This document shows, in pieces, positions 1 through 5,814 of a stretch of DNA of 6,621 bases (positions within the stretch are counted from its first letter, which is position 1; each line of letters starts with the position of its first letter). The stretch covers positions 1-6,621 of the forward strand of contig UQVT01000112.1 in the NCBI GenBank assembly GCA_900544465.1, given 5' to 3'. The notes below the pieces were generated by a model. The model searched no databases, was not told where the DNA came from, and saw only the letters and a list, made by a program, of their open reading frames with translations. Source of the DNA: an uncultured Collinsella sp. (GTDB lineage: Bacteria > Actinomycetota > Coriobacteriia > Coriobacteriales > Coriobacteriaceae). The position numbers and the translations under genes were made by a program.

Positions 1-401
1 AACCTCACACGCGAGCCCTCGTTGCCGTCACCGTCGAGCACATCGACGATCTCGTACTTCACCACGGCATCGGCACCCTCGGGCACCGGCGCGCCCGTCA
101 TGATGCGGACCGTCTCGCCCGCGCCGATTGCGTCCCCAAACACATGACCCGCGGCCTCATGTCCGATAACATCGAGCGTCACCGGCGCCTCGCCAGATGC
201 CTGCGCCAAGTCCGCCGAGCGCACGGCATACCCGTCCATGGCGCTGTTGGCAAACGGCGAGATGTCGATATCGGCCACCGCGTCCTCGGCCAAGGGAAGA
301 CCGGCGGCCTGCCACACGGGAATCTCGACGAGATCGGTCGGAGCAACGTGCGACAGGACAATCGACTGCGCGTCCTCCAGCGGAATGAGTTTCTCTGCCA
401 T
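1..401 (-). CDS. moeA: Molybdopterin molybdotransferase MoeA, N-terminal 133 residues (partial)
   Basis: MoeA inserts molybdate into adenylylated molybdopterin in the last step of molybdenum cofactor synthesis, in the cytoplasm. The reading frame is open from the ATG at 401 to the window edge, so the rest of the roughly 400-residue protein is missing. Two family signatures are clear. One is SPFANSAMDGYAVRSADL at residues 48-65, which contains the conserved SAMDGYAV with Asp56. The other is RIMTGAPVPEGADAVV at 99-114. The residues between them belong to MoeA domains I/II; the MPT-binding domain III and domain IV would lie outside the window. The start is supported by an AGAGGTG Shine-Dalgarno sequence at 405-411 on the minus strand. 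The gene is divergent from the CLC gene. Nothing in the visible part looks broken. Family assignment is confident; which molybdoenzyme it serves cannot be seen. Confidence 0.95.
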   Translation of the reverse strand, partial: MAEKLIPLEDAQSIVLSHVAPTDLVEIPVWQAAGLPLAEDAVADIDISPFANSAMDGYAVRSADLAQASGEAPVTLDVIGHEAAGHVFGDAIGAGETVRIMTGAPVPEGADAVVKYEIVDVLDGDGNEGSRVR

Positions 402-458
402 ATGCACCTCTTAATGCCACGGCGCACAACAGGGGCGCCGATTCTTTATGCTTGTCTC

Positions 459-464
459 AGTATA
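459..464 (-). promoter_or_regulatory. Possible -10 element for moeA
   Basis: The minus strand reads TATACT here, 57 bases upstream of the moeA ATG, a normal distance for a leadered transcript. No good -35 hexamer lies 16-18 bases further upstream. The site overlaps a perfect plus-strand TATAAT at 461-466, so the same AT-rich patch could serve either direction. Confidence 0.35.
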
Positions 465-488
465 ATCCCCCGACGCACGACCGCGACT

Positions 489-527
489 CGGCCTGCACCC
501 GCAAATACACCTGTCAGTTGCAGGCCG
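489..527. repeat. 9-bp inverted repeat in the moeA/CLC divergent spacer
   Basis: CGGCCTGCA at 489-497 is perfectly complementary to TGCAGGCCG at 519-527, with 21 bases between the arms. The arm centres are 30 bp apart, about three helical turns. The repeat lies between the candidate promoters of the two divergent genes, so it could be an operator for a DNA-binding regulator or simply a hairpin in a leader. It has no T run after it on either strand and so is not an intrinsic terminator. Its function is unknown. Confidence 0.4.
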
Positions 528-576
528 CGAAACAGAACGGAAACCAACCCACCGGCTCGTCGCGTTTACCGCGTTT

Positions 577-582
577 TATAAT
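577..582 (+). promoter_or_regulatory. Likely -10 element of the CLC gene
   Basis: A perfect TATAAT stands out in G/C-rich surroundings, 29 bases upstream of the ATG at 612. It would give a leader of roughly 20 bases, just enough for the Shine-Dalgarno sequence. There is no recognisable TTGACA-like hexamer 16-18 bases upstream and no TGn extension, so it may need an activator. A second perfect TATAAT at 461-466 is an alternative, more distant start site. Confidence 0.5.
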
Positions 583-601
583 GCTTGCGTTGCAACCTAA
601 A

Positions 602-606
602 AGAGG
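602..606 (+). promoter_or_regulatory. Ribosome binding site deciding the CLC start
   Basis: AGAGG stands five bases before the ATG at 612. The in-frame ATG/TTG-type codons further upstream, from 585, fall between the -10 element and this site and have no Shine-Dalgarno sequence of their own. Confidence 0.7.
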
Positions 607-611
607 AACGT

Positions 612-2033
612 ATGGCTCATAACGACAAACCCGAAAGCGCAAACGAAGCGCAGGATCATTCCCAGCCGCTCGACGAAGGCGGTTTTTTCTCTCTGAACGA
701 CGTCATCGCGGCAGGCAGGCATCAGCTCACCCGCTCTGAGCATCTCTTGGCTGCCGACACGCGCCGCAACGCCCGCAACCTACTCGCGAGCGCCAAGTTG
801 CTCGCACTCGTCGTCATCGTCTCGCTCGCCATGGGCGTTGCCGCTTGGGCGTTTTTGGCCTCGTTGAATATCGCGACCGACTATCGCGAGCAGCATGCGT
901 GGATTTACGCGCTGCTTCCCGTTGTGGGCGTTGTCACCGCATGGGTGTACAAAAACCACGGTCTCGCCGCCAAACGCGGTAACAACCTGGTCATCGACTC
1001 CGCTCTGGGCACCCGCCTCATCCATATGCGCATGGCCGTCCTCACCTTCGTCTGCTCCACGCTCACGCACCTAACGGGCGGATCGGCCGGTCGCGAGGGA
1101 GCTGCGGTGCAGATTGGCGGCACCATCGCCAGCAACATCTCGAGCCTCGCCCACCTCAAAAAGCATGACCACCACGACCTCATGCTCGCCGGCATCTCGT
1201 CGGCCTTTGGCGCCGTATTCGGCTCGCCCCTTGCCGGGGCTTTCTTTGGCATGGAGATGTGCTTTATCGGCAAGATCGACTACACCGCGGGCATCTACTG
1301 CCTGGTCGCCTCGTTTACCGGCTACTTTACATCACTCGCCCTAGGTACCGAGTACGAGGCGAATGTCATCGCCAGCGTTCCCGCTATGACGCCCAAAACG
1401 GTCGTCATCGTTGTTATCAGCGCAATTATCTTCGGTCTGACGGCACGCCTCTTTGCCTGGTCGGTTCGAACCGTCAAGAGCCTCTACGGTCGCTTTATCA
1501 CCAATTACCTCGTTCGCGCACTCATCGGCGCACTCGTGGTTTTGGCCGCCTATGCCCTCCTCGACGCCTGGAACTACGCCGGCCTTTCCACGTGGCTTTC
1601 CGGCGCCGGATTTGCCGGCAACACCACCCTGGCGGACGCAGCCATCAAGTTGGTCGTCACAGCGCTTACCCTGGGCGCGGGCTTCCAAGGCGGCGAGGTC
1701 ACGCCCCTGTTTGGCATCGGTGCGGCGCTCGGCGGCTGGATAGGTTGCCTCGTCGGAATCGATCCCAGCTTTCTGGCAGCGCTGGGCATGCTCGGCGTGT
1801 TCTGCGCCGGCCTTAACGTGCCTATCACCACCTGTATGATGGCCATCGACCTGTTCCACGGCACGGCTGCCGGGTTCTTTGTCATCGTGGCCTTTATCAG
1901 CTACCTAACCGCCGGACACCGCGGCGTGTACCCCGCCCAGCGCATTATCTCGCCCAAGCGCCGTTCGCTTATTGTAGATGAGGGCGGTACGGTAGCGGAT
2001 GCTATCGAGCGCCACAACGACCTGATAGAGTAG
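612..2033 (+). CDS. CLC-family anion channel or anion/proton antiporter
   Basis: This is a 473-residue integral membrane protein of the CLC chloride channel family, without C-terminal CBS domains. About 60 hydrophilic N-terminal residues precede the first membrane segment. The best family mark is GGSAGREGAAVQIGG at 156-170, the GREGP-type motif, with the gating glutamate at Glu162. GGEVTPLFGIGAALGG at 360-375 matches the GxFxP region, AGLNVPITT at 399-407 the following conserved helix, and Tyr440 in GHRGVYPAQ probably corresponds to the inner-gate tyrosine. The usual GSGIP motif is replaced by GNNLV at 123-127, so this is not a standard EriC-type chloride exchanger. The Thr in EVTP resembles the fluoride/proton branch of CLCs. 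Substrate, chloride or fluoride, is therefore open. A longer frame beginning at 585 is rejected because it would start within the promoter. The lipid kinase follows 87 bases downstream, possibly co-transcribed. Confidence 0.9.
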   Translation: MAHNDKPESANEAQDHSQPLDEGGFFSLNDVIAAGRHQLTRSEHLLAADTRRNARNLLASAKLLALVVIVSLAMGVAAWAFLASLNIATDYREQHAWIYALLPVVGVVTAWVYKNHGLAAKRGNNLVIDSALGTRLIHMRMAVLTFVCSTLTHLTGGSAGREGAAVQIGGTIASNISSLAHLKKHDHHDLMLAGISSAFGAVFGSPLAGAFFGMEMCFIGKIDYTAGIYCLVASFTGYFTSLALGTEYEANVIASVPAMTPKTVVIVVISAIIFGLTARLFAWSVRTVKSLYGRFITNYLVRALIGALVVLAAYALLDAWNYAGLSTWLSGAGFAGNTTLADAAIKLVVTALTLGAGFQGGEVTPLFGIGAALGGWIGCLVGIDPSFLAALGMLGVFCAGLNVPITTCMMAIDLFHGTAAGFFVIVAFISYLTAGHRGVYPAQRIISPKRRSLIVDEGGTVADAIERHNDLIE

Positions 2034-2108
2034 ACGTAAGTATTCGACGTGCAGCCACAATCGGGGGCAATTCGACCTGAGCGCGACCGCACCGTCACGT
2101 CATACGCC

Positions 2109-2113
2109 GGGAG
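2109..2113 (+). promoter_or_regulatory. Ribosome binding site deciding the lipid-kinase start
   Basis: GGGAG lies seven bases before the ATG at 2121. A GTG at 2049 would add 24 residues with no family resemblance and lacks a convincing Shine-Dalgarno sequence, so the ATG is preferred. Confidence 0.6.
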
Positions 2114-2120
2114 TCGCCCC

Positions 2121-3083
2121 ATGCACGCAACTGATTTTGGCCTCACGCTCATCATCGCCAACCCAGCCGCCCAGTTGGGTGCGGCGCGCGAAGTTGCCGA
2201 GCGCCTGCAACGCTTTATGGACATGACTGCACGCGCATCCCAGTTTGACCTGGTGCTAACCGAGCGCATGGGACACGCCAAGGAGCTTGCCGCACAGGCT
2301 CAGGGCTATCGCACCGTTATCGCCCTTGGCGGCGACGGCGTGATTCACGAGGTCGTCAACGGGCTTATGACGCAGGATGAGGCGGTCCGCCCCGCTCTCG
2401 CCATCCTACCCGTGGGCTCCGGCAACGATTTTGCCCAAACACTCGGCATCGACGATTTCTCCGGTAAGGATTTTGGCGCGCTGCTCTCCTGCGAGCTGCA
2501 GCGTCAGGACATCGGGCGCATTCGCTCATGGAACCCCGCAAGCGGTAGCGGCGAGGCTTCCGTTGAGTACTACGACCAGACGCTTTCGATCGGCATCGAT
2601 GCCGCCATCGGCCTGGGCACCACCGAGCTGCGCAAAAAGACGGGTCTCGCCGGCACTCCGCTCTACACTCTCTCGGGACTTGAGCAGTTTGGCCTACGCT
2701 ATCGCAATTACCCCATGACAGCCAGCTTTGACGACGCGCCCGCCGAGCGCGTGAGGGCGATCATCATGGCGATTCAGCTGGGCCCCACGTATGGCTCGGG
2801 CTATCGTATCTGCCCCGATGCCGACCCCTGCGACGGCATGCTCGACGTCTGCTACGCCTGCGGCCCCGTCCCTCGCGCGGTTGCCCTGCCTATGTTTCTT
2901 TCGGCTAAGGACGGCCACCATACCAAGTTGCCACCGGTTCGCATGCGCCGATGCCGCCATGCCGCGCTCACCTTGGAGGAGCCCGACTACCCCATCCAGG
3001 CCGACGGCGAGCCCGTTGTCGCCTCACGCATCGAGGTCGACATCCTCGCCGGCGCCCTCGAGGTCTGGCACCCCACCCGCTAA
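2121..3083 (+). CDS. Diacylglycerol kinase family lipid kinase (DagK/YegS type)
   Basis: This 320-residue protein belongs to the family that transfers phosphate from ATP to diacylglycerol or a related lipid or sphingoid base at the inner face of the membrane. In bacteria it typically recycles diacylglycerol into phosphatidate. The N-terminal nucleotide-binding domain begins LTLIIANPAAQLG at 8-20. It carries IALGGDGVIHEVVNGLM at 67-83, with the GGDG motif at 70-73, and PVGSGNDFAQTLGI at 97-110. The C-terminal beta domain shows GPTYGSGYRICPDADPCDGM at 221-240 followed by LDV, and QADGEP at 293-298, where the family has its conserved acidic DGE. Length and motif order are normal and no key residue appears missing. 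There are no membrane segments. The exact lipid substrate cannot be read from sequence. It follows the CLC gene and converges on the release-factor-like gene. Confidence 0.92.
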   Translation: MHATDFGLTLIIANPAAQLGAAREVAERLQRFMDMTARASQFDLVLTERMGHAKELAAQAQGYRTVIALGGDGVIHEVVNGLMTQDEAVRPALAILPVGSGNDFAQTLGIDDFSGKDFGALLSCELQRQDIGRIRSWNPASGSGEASVEYYDQTLSIGIDAAIGLGTTELRKKTGLAGTPLYTLSGLEQFGLRYRNYPMTASFDDAPAERVRAIIMAIQLGPTYGSGYRICPDADPCDGMLDVCYACGPVPRAVALPMFLSAKDGHHTKLPPVRMRRCRHAALTLEEPDYPIQADGEPVVASRIEVDILAGALEVWHPTR

Positions 3084-3090
3084 CCCCACC

Positions 3091-3161
3091 TAAGTTGCGG
3101 TGAAATAGGGACTGTCTTACGGCTTTAGCTGCATAAACAGTCCCTATTTCACCGCAACTTA
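3091..3161. repeat. 71-bp palindromic element with perfect 25-bp arms
   Basis: The left arm, 3091-3115 (beginning TAAGTTGCGG), is an exact reverse complement of the right arm, 3137-3161, with a 21-base loop at 3116-3136. It fills the gap between two convergent genes, 7 bases after the lipid kinase stop and 8 before the release-factor-like stop. Both mRNAs would therefore end in the same strong hairpin. Neither side has a T run, so it is not a canonical intrinsic terminator, though it may act as a bidirectional terminator or a 3'-end stabiliser. The inner ends carry GGGACTGT/ACAGTCCC, shared with the palindrome at 3576-3606. Terminal TA dinucleotides would fit a MITE inserted at TA, but a palindrome ending this way cannot prove it. 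Confidence 0.8.
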
Positions 3162-3169
3162 CGAGGAGG

Positions 3170-3550
3170 CTATTCCTCCCCGCCCGGCTTGCGACGGTTG
3201 GCCTTTTTATTGGCGTTGAAGTGCTTGTCATTAAGCCTGCGCTGGCGAGAGCGCTGAGGCACCTTGGTCTTTACGCGTCGACGCGGTGGACGCCCGCGAC
3301 GCTCAAGCTCAGCGCGCAGCTTACGCAGGCAGCTCGCGCGATTCTGAAACTGGCTGCGGCTCTCACGCGCCGTCACGACAATCCCCGTGGGCCCATGTTT
3401 CATGCGCACCGCAGAGTCCGTCGTGTTCACGCCCTGCCCACCCGGACCCGTCGCGCGAAACACCTGTACCTCGCAATCGCGCGCCAGCTCCTCAACCGAC
3501 ATCTCGGCAAAGCGCGCATACTCGCGCCAGCCCATCTTGTTCTCGTCCAT
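3170..3550 (-). CDS. ArfB/YaeJ-like RF-1 domain peptidyl-tRNA hydrolase
   Basis: This 126-residue protein consists of just the peptidyl-tRNA-hydrolysing domain of class I release factors. RATGPGGQGVNTTDSAVRMK at 32-51 contains the catalytic GGQ at 37-39, and PTGIVV followed by ESRSQFQNR follows as in RF1/RF2. The codon-recognition domain is absent. The last 40 residues are very basic (many Arg and Lys), like the ArfB tail that enters the empty mRNA channel. By family knowledge such proteins release nascent chains from ribosomes stalled on non-stop mRNAs. PrfH is an alternative but is longer. The ATG at 3550 is chosen for the GGAGGT Shine-Dalgarno at 3557-3562. A longer frame from 3616 would translate the upstream palindrome and has no support. 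The gene lies 83 bases behind xpt with an intrinsic terminator in between. Confidence 0.85.
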   Translation of the reverse strand: MDENKMGWREYARFAEMSVEELARDCEVQVFRATGPGGQGVNTTDSAVRMKHGPTGIVVTARESRSQFQNRASCLRKLRAELERRGRPPRRRVKTKVPQRSRQRRLNDKHFNANKKANRRKPGGEE

Positions 3551-3570
3551 ATCAACACCTCCCCTCATAC

Positions 3571-3606
3571 AAAAAATGTGACAAAGGGACAGTCCCTTTG
3601 TCACAT
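3571..3606 (-). terminator. Intrinsic terminator of xpt (31-bp perfect palindrome plus T run)
   Basis: ATGTGACAAAGGGAC at 3576-3590 pairs perfectly with 3592-3606 around a single central base, giving a stem of up to 15 bp (folded RNA would leave a small CAG/CTG loop). On the minus strand the stem is followed directly by six Ts (3571-3576, the first also closing the stem). It lies 27 bases after the xpt stop codon, so it should end the xpt transcript. The plus strand has no T run. Its core is shared with the 3091-3161 element. The T run ends only about eight bases before the Shine-Dalgarno of the ArfB-like gene. Confidence 0.85.
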
Positions 3607-3633
3607 CGCATACCAATCGCTTATGTTGCGCGC

Positions 3634-4212
3634 TTAGGCGAAGGTGATCTCGCCGTTCTCGCAGTCCATATCGGCGATACGGGCCAAGCTCTCAACGCGG
3701 AAGCCGCGCTTACGGAGCTTATCGCCGCCGCCCTGGAAGCCCTTCTCAACGGCAATGCCAATGCCGGCAACTTCGGCGCCCGCAGCCTCGCAGATCTTAA
3801 TAAGGCCCTCAAGCGCGCAGCCGTTGGCCAGGAAGTCGTCGATAATCAGGACCTTATCGCCCTCGGACAGAAAGCGCTTGCCGACAATGACCGGGTACTC
3901 CTTCTGCTTGGTAAAGGAGTAGATGGTCGTGGCATACTGCTCGCCGTCAAGGTTGATGGACTGGGCCTTCTTTGCAAAGACCACCGGCACGCCGCCAAAA
4001 TGCTGAGCTGCGATGCAGGCCATACCAATACCCGAAGCCTCAATCGTCAGGATCTTGTTGATCTCGACACCCTCGAACAGACGGGCCCATTCGGCGCCCA
4101 TGTGGTCGAACAGCTCAACGTCGCACTGGTGGTTGAGGAAGGCATCAACCTTAAGGACGTTACCGGCCTTTACGATGCCGTCATGGCGAATACGATCCTC
4201 AAGCTCCTGCAT
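3634..4212 (-). CDS. xpt: Xanthine phosphoribosyltransferase
   Basis: The enzyme converts xanthine and PRPP to XMP and pyrophosphate in cytoplasmic purine salvage. The 192-residue length is nearly that of Bacillus subtilis Xpt (194). The type I PRTase PRPP-binding loop is VLIIDDFLANGCA at 121-133. TIEASGIGMA at 56-65 and VVFAKKAQSINL at 77-88 match the Xpt subfamily, which separates it from adenine phosphoribosyltransferase and PyrE. The ATG at 4212 is chosen because AGAAGGGG at 4220-4227 lies seven bases upstream; a start at 4248 would add 12 unrelated residues. I see no purine riboswitch in the leader, although xpt is often controlled by one in Firmicutes. The gene follows the MFS exporter after a 157-bp gap and ends in an intrinsic terminator. 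Confidence 0.95.
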   Translation of the reverse strand: MQELEDRIRHDGIVKAGNVLKVDAFLNHQCDVELFDHMGAEWARLFEGVEINKILTIEASGIGMACIAAQHFGGVPVVFAKKAQSINLDGEQYATTIYSFTKQKEYPVIVGKRFLSEGDKVLIIDDFLANGCALEGLIKICEAAGAEVAGIGIAVEKGFQGGGDKLRKRGFRVESLARIADMDCENGEITFA

Positions 4213-4267
4213 GGCGCAACCCCTTCTCGCGGCAACGATACCGCGCAATTAATAAACGTTGTTCGAT

Positions 4268-4273
4268 AGTCTA
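4268..4273 (-). promoter_or_regulatory. Tentative extended -10 element of xpt
   Basis: The minus strand reads TGGTAGACT, a TGn-extended -10-like hexamer (TAGACT, four of six matches) 56 bases upstream of the xpt ATG. No good -35 is visible. This is the best candidate in a 157-base gap, but it is weak. Confidence 0.3.
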
Positions 4274-4329
4274 CCACGGACCGACCCCCGCCCGCCCCAC
4301 AAGCCACATCGCACCACAAACCAGTCTTT

Positions 4330-4365
4330 TTGGGACGGCGCGAATCGTGGCAGACAGCCTCCCAA
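4330..4365 (-). other. Stem-loop just after the MFS stop codon
   Basis: TTGGGACGGC at 4330-4339 pairs with GCCTCCCAA at 4357-4365, giving nine base pairs with one bulged base and a 17-base loop. It begins five bases after the MFS stop. On the minus strand it is followed by As, not Ts, so it does not qualify as an intrinsic terminator. It may mark a processed or Rho-dependent 3' end of the exporter mRNA. Confidence 0.4.
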
Positions 4366-4369
4366 CATG

Positions 4370-5674
4370 CTAATGGCGGGCGCGCATCTTCACCAAACGC
4401 ACCATGGCAAGCGCAAAGCCCACGGCGGCCACAGCCATGAGTACGTAGAACACCGAGCGAAAGCCGAATAGGAATACGTCCGGACGACCTGTAACAAAAC
4501 TGGTCACGGCCTCGCCCATTGCCACGCTCATCTGCCCATACAGGATATGCGACGCCGCCGTAATGCCGAGCGCCATGCCGGCGTAGCGTGCCAAACTACC
4601 CAGGCTGCCCGCAAAGCCGAGCGCTTCGCGCGGAGCCGAGCCCATATACAGCGAGTTGTTGGGGCTCTGGAAAATCGACGTACCGCACGACATAAACGCG
4701 GCACAGCACACAATCACAGGGATGGAAGAGTGCTCGTCGAGCGTACTTACCGCAAAGAGCCCGCACACGTACACGCCCAGGCCGACCGCCGTGGGACCCT
4801 CGCAGCCAACACGGTCCGAAACCGCACCCGAAAGCGGGCCGATAAAGGCATTCACCATCGGCAGCGCCAAAAACAGCAATCCGGAAATGTCGGAACCAAA
4901 GCCGCGGGCGTCCTGAAAATAGAACGGCAGGATAAACTCGGATGCGCCAATACCAACGAACACGATGAGCATGCAGGCAAGGTTGATGGTAAAGGCCGAA
5001 TTTGCAAAGCAGCGACGAGTGGCCTCGGCAAGGGACATGGGACGGTCGCCGGCCTCCGGCTTAACATGCGGCAACGTGTAGAGCCCCACGATAAACGAGA
5101 TGACGCCAATGGGCAGGTTGATGAGGAAGATGCTCTCCCAGGGAAAGCTTGCCACCAGCATGCCACCGAGCACGGGGCCACACATCATGCCGAGGGCCAC
5201 AAAGGTCGCGAGAATACCCATAGCACGGCCTCGTTCGCGCGCCGGGAACGACTCGGTGATGATACCCATGTTGTTAGCCATGGCCGCCGCGCAACCGACA
5301 CCCTGAACAATGCGCGCCAAGATAAGAACCTCGAGCGAACCCGAAAGGCCGCACAGCAACGAGCCGACCGTAAAGACGATTACGCCCAGCTGAAATACGC
5401 CCACCTTGCCGCGCACGTCGCCCAGGCGGCCAAACGGCAACATGGCCACGCACGTCGCAAGCAGATACACCGAGCTCACCAGCTGAATGCGATCGAGGCC
5501 CACGCCCAGCTCCTTTTGCATCACGGGCAGCGCCACGGTCACGACGGTCGAATCCAGACACACCATAAACGTCATGATGAGCACGGTAAACAGAATCGCC
5601 CATTTGTTCTTGCCATGGGTATCGCCCTCTAGGGCAATGTGCTCGCGGCGCAGCTGCTCTGCGGTTTTCTCCAT
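4370..5674 (-). CDS. MFS transporter, drug:H+ antiporter (EmrB/QacA-like)
   Basis: This 434-residue inner-membrane protein belongs to the major facilitator superfamily, probably exporting drugs or other small molecules against protons. A hydrophilic head of about 24 residues precedes the first helix. LDSTVVTVALP at 40-50 is the DHA2-type motif in TM1 with Asp41. GRLGDVRGKVG at 82-92 is motif A in the TM2-TM3 loop. ARIVQGVG at 120-127 is the motif B region with Arg121, and GMMCGPVLGG at 162-171 is the antiporter motif C in TM5. I count about 12 membrane segments, fewer than the 14 usual for DHA2; the loop at 201-227 is hydrophilic where the two extra helices would be. The start at 5674 is six bases after AAAGG; an ATG at 5680 would abut that site. 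The substrate is unknown. The gene lies behind the sulfhydrylase terminator. Confidence 0.9.
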   Translation of the reverse strand: MEKTAEQLRREHIALEGDTHGKNKWAILFTVLIMTFMVCLDSTVVTVALPVMQKELGVGLDRIQLVSSVYLLATCVAMLPFGRLGDVRGKVGVFQLGVIVFTVGSLLCGLSGSLEVLILARIVQGVGCAAAMANNMGIITESFPARERGRAMGILATFVALGMMCGPVLGGMLVASFPWESIFLINLPIGVISFIVGLYTLPHVKPEAGDRPMSLAEATRRCFANSAFTINLACMLIVFVGIGASEFILPFYFQDARGFGSDISGLLFLALPMVNAFIGPLSGAVSDRVGCEGPTAVGLGVYVCGLFAVSTLDEHSSIPVIVCCAAFMSCGTSIFQSPNNSLYMGSAPREALGFAGSLGSLARYAGMALGITAASHILYGQMSVAMGEAVTSFVTGRPDVFLFGFRSVFYVLMAVAAVGFALAMVRLVKMRARH

Positions 5675-5680
5675 ATCCAT

Positions 5681-5685
5681 CCTTT
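5681..5685 (-). promoter_or_regulatory. Ribosome binding site deciding the MFS start
   Basis: The minus strand reads AAAGG, directly touching an ATG at 5680 and six bases before the ATG at 5674. Only the second has usable spacing. The same site (CGAAAGG, 5681-5687) is perfectly complementary to CCTTTCG on the minus strand at 5763-5769, on the far side of the terminator stem. Confidence 0.6.
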
Positions 5686-5700
5686 CGAGTGGCGCAACGC

Positions 5701-5746
5701 AAAAACGGGGCCCCAATCGCCTGCAAACAGCCGCGATTGGGGTCCC
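5701..5746 (-). terminator. Intrinsic terminator of the O-acetylhomoserine sulfhydrylase gene
   Basis: The arms 5733-5746 and 5707-5720 form a 14-bp G/C-rich stem with one G-U pair and a 12-base loop. On the minus strand the stem is followed by one G and five Ts (5701-5705). It lies 68 bases after the sulfhydrylase stop codon, in the right orientation to end that transcript. It is also only about 14 bases from the ribosome binding site of the MFS gene. Confidence 0.85.
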
Positions 5747-5814
5747 GCCTACGGAATCGGAACGAAAGGCCACCGAAGCTTTCTGCCAGCATCGGCACCT
5801 TGTACGGAGCTAGC

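Noticed and set aside
144..581. Plus-strand open frame (145 codons) overlapping moeA and the divergent spacer
   Set aside because: It is mostly antisense to moeA, Arg/Pro-rich, and runs across the candidate promoters.
1341..1859. Minus-strand open frame (172 codons) inside the CLC gene
   Set aside because: It is a shadow of the CLC coding frame, with no family resemblance and no convincing start.
2042..2076. Direct repeat ATTCGAC (2042-2048 and 2070-2076) between the CLC and lipid-kinase genes
   Set aside because: A seven-base repeat of this kind is likely by chance, and no promoter features accompany it.
3091..3161. CRISPR repeat or intact insertion sequence
   Set aside because: There is no array of regularly spaced units and no transposase frame; only a single palindrome is present here.
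3571..3606. ArfA-like control in which a terminator inside the rescue-factor gene makes its own mRNA non-stop
   Set aside because: The hairpin lies upstream of the chosen start codon rather than near the 3' end of the coding region, so that mechanism does not apply.
3286..4269. Plus-strand open frame (327 codons) spanning the ArfB-like gene, terminator and xpt
   Set aside because: It reads antisense through two well-supported genes and a terminator palindrome and has no recognisable domain.
4547..5632. Long plus-strand open frame (361 codons) opposite the MFS gene
   Set aside because: Its composition is extremely rich in His, Arg and Ala with no family resemblance, as expected for the antisense of a G/C-rich membrane-protein gene. 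The minus-strand frame has clear MFS motifs.
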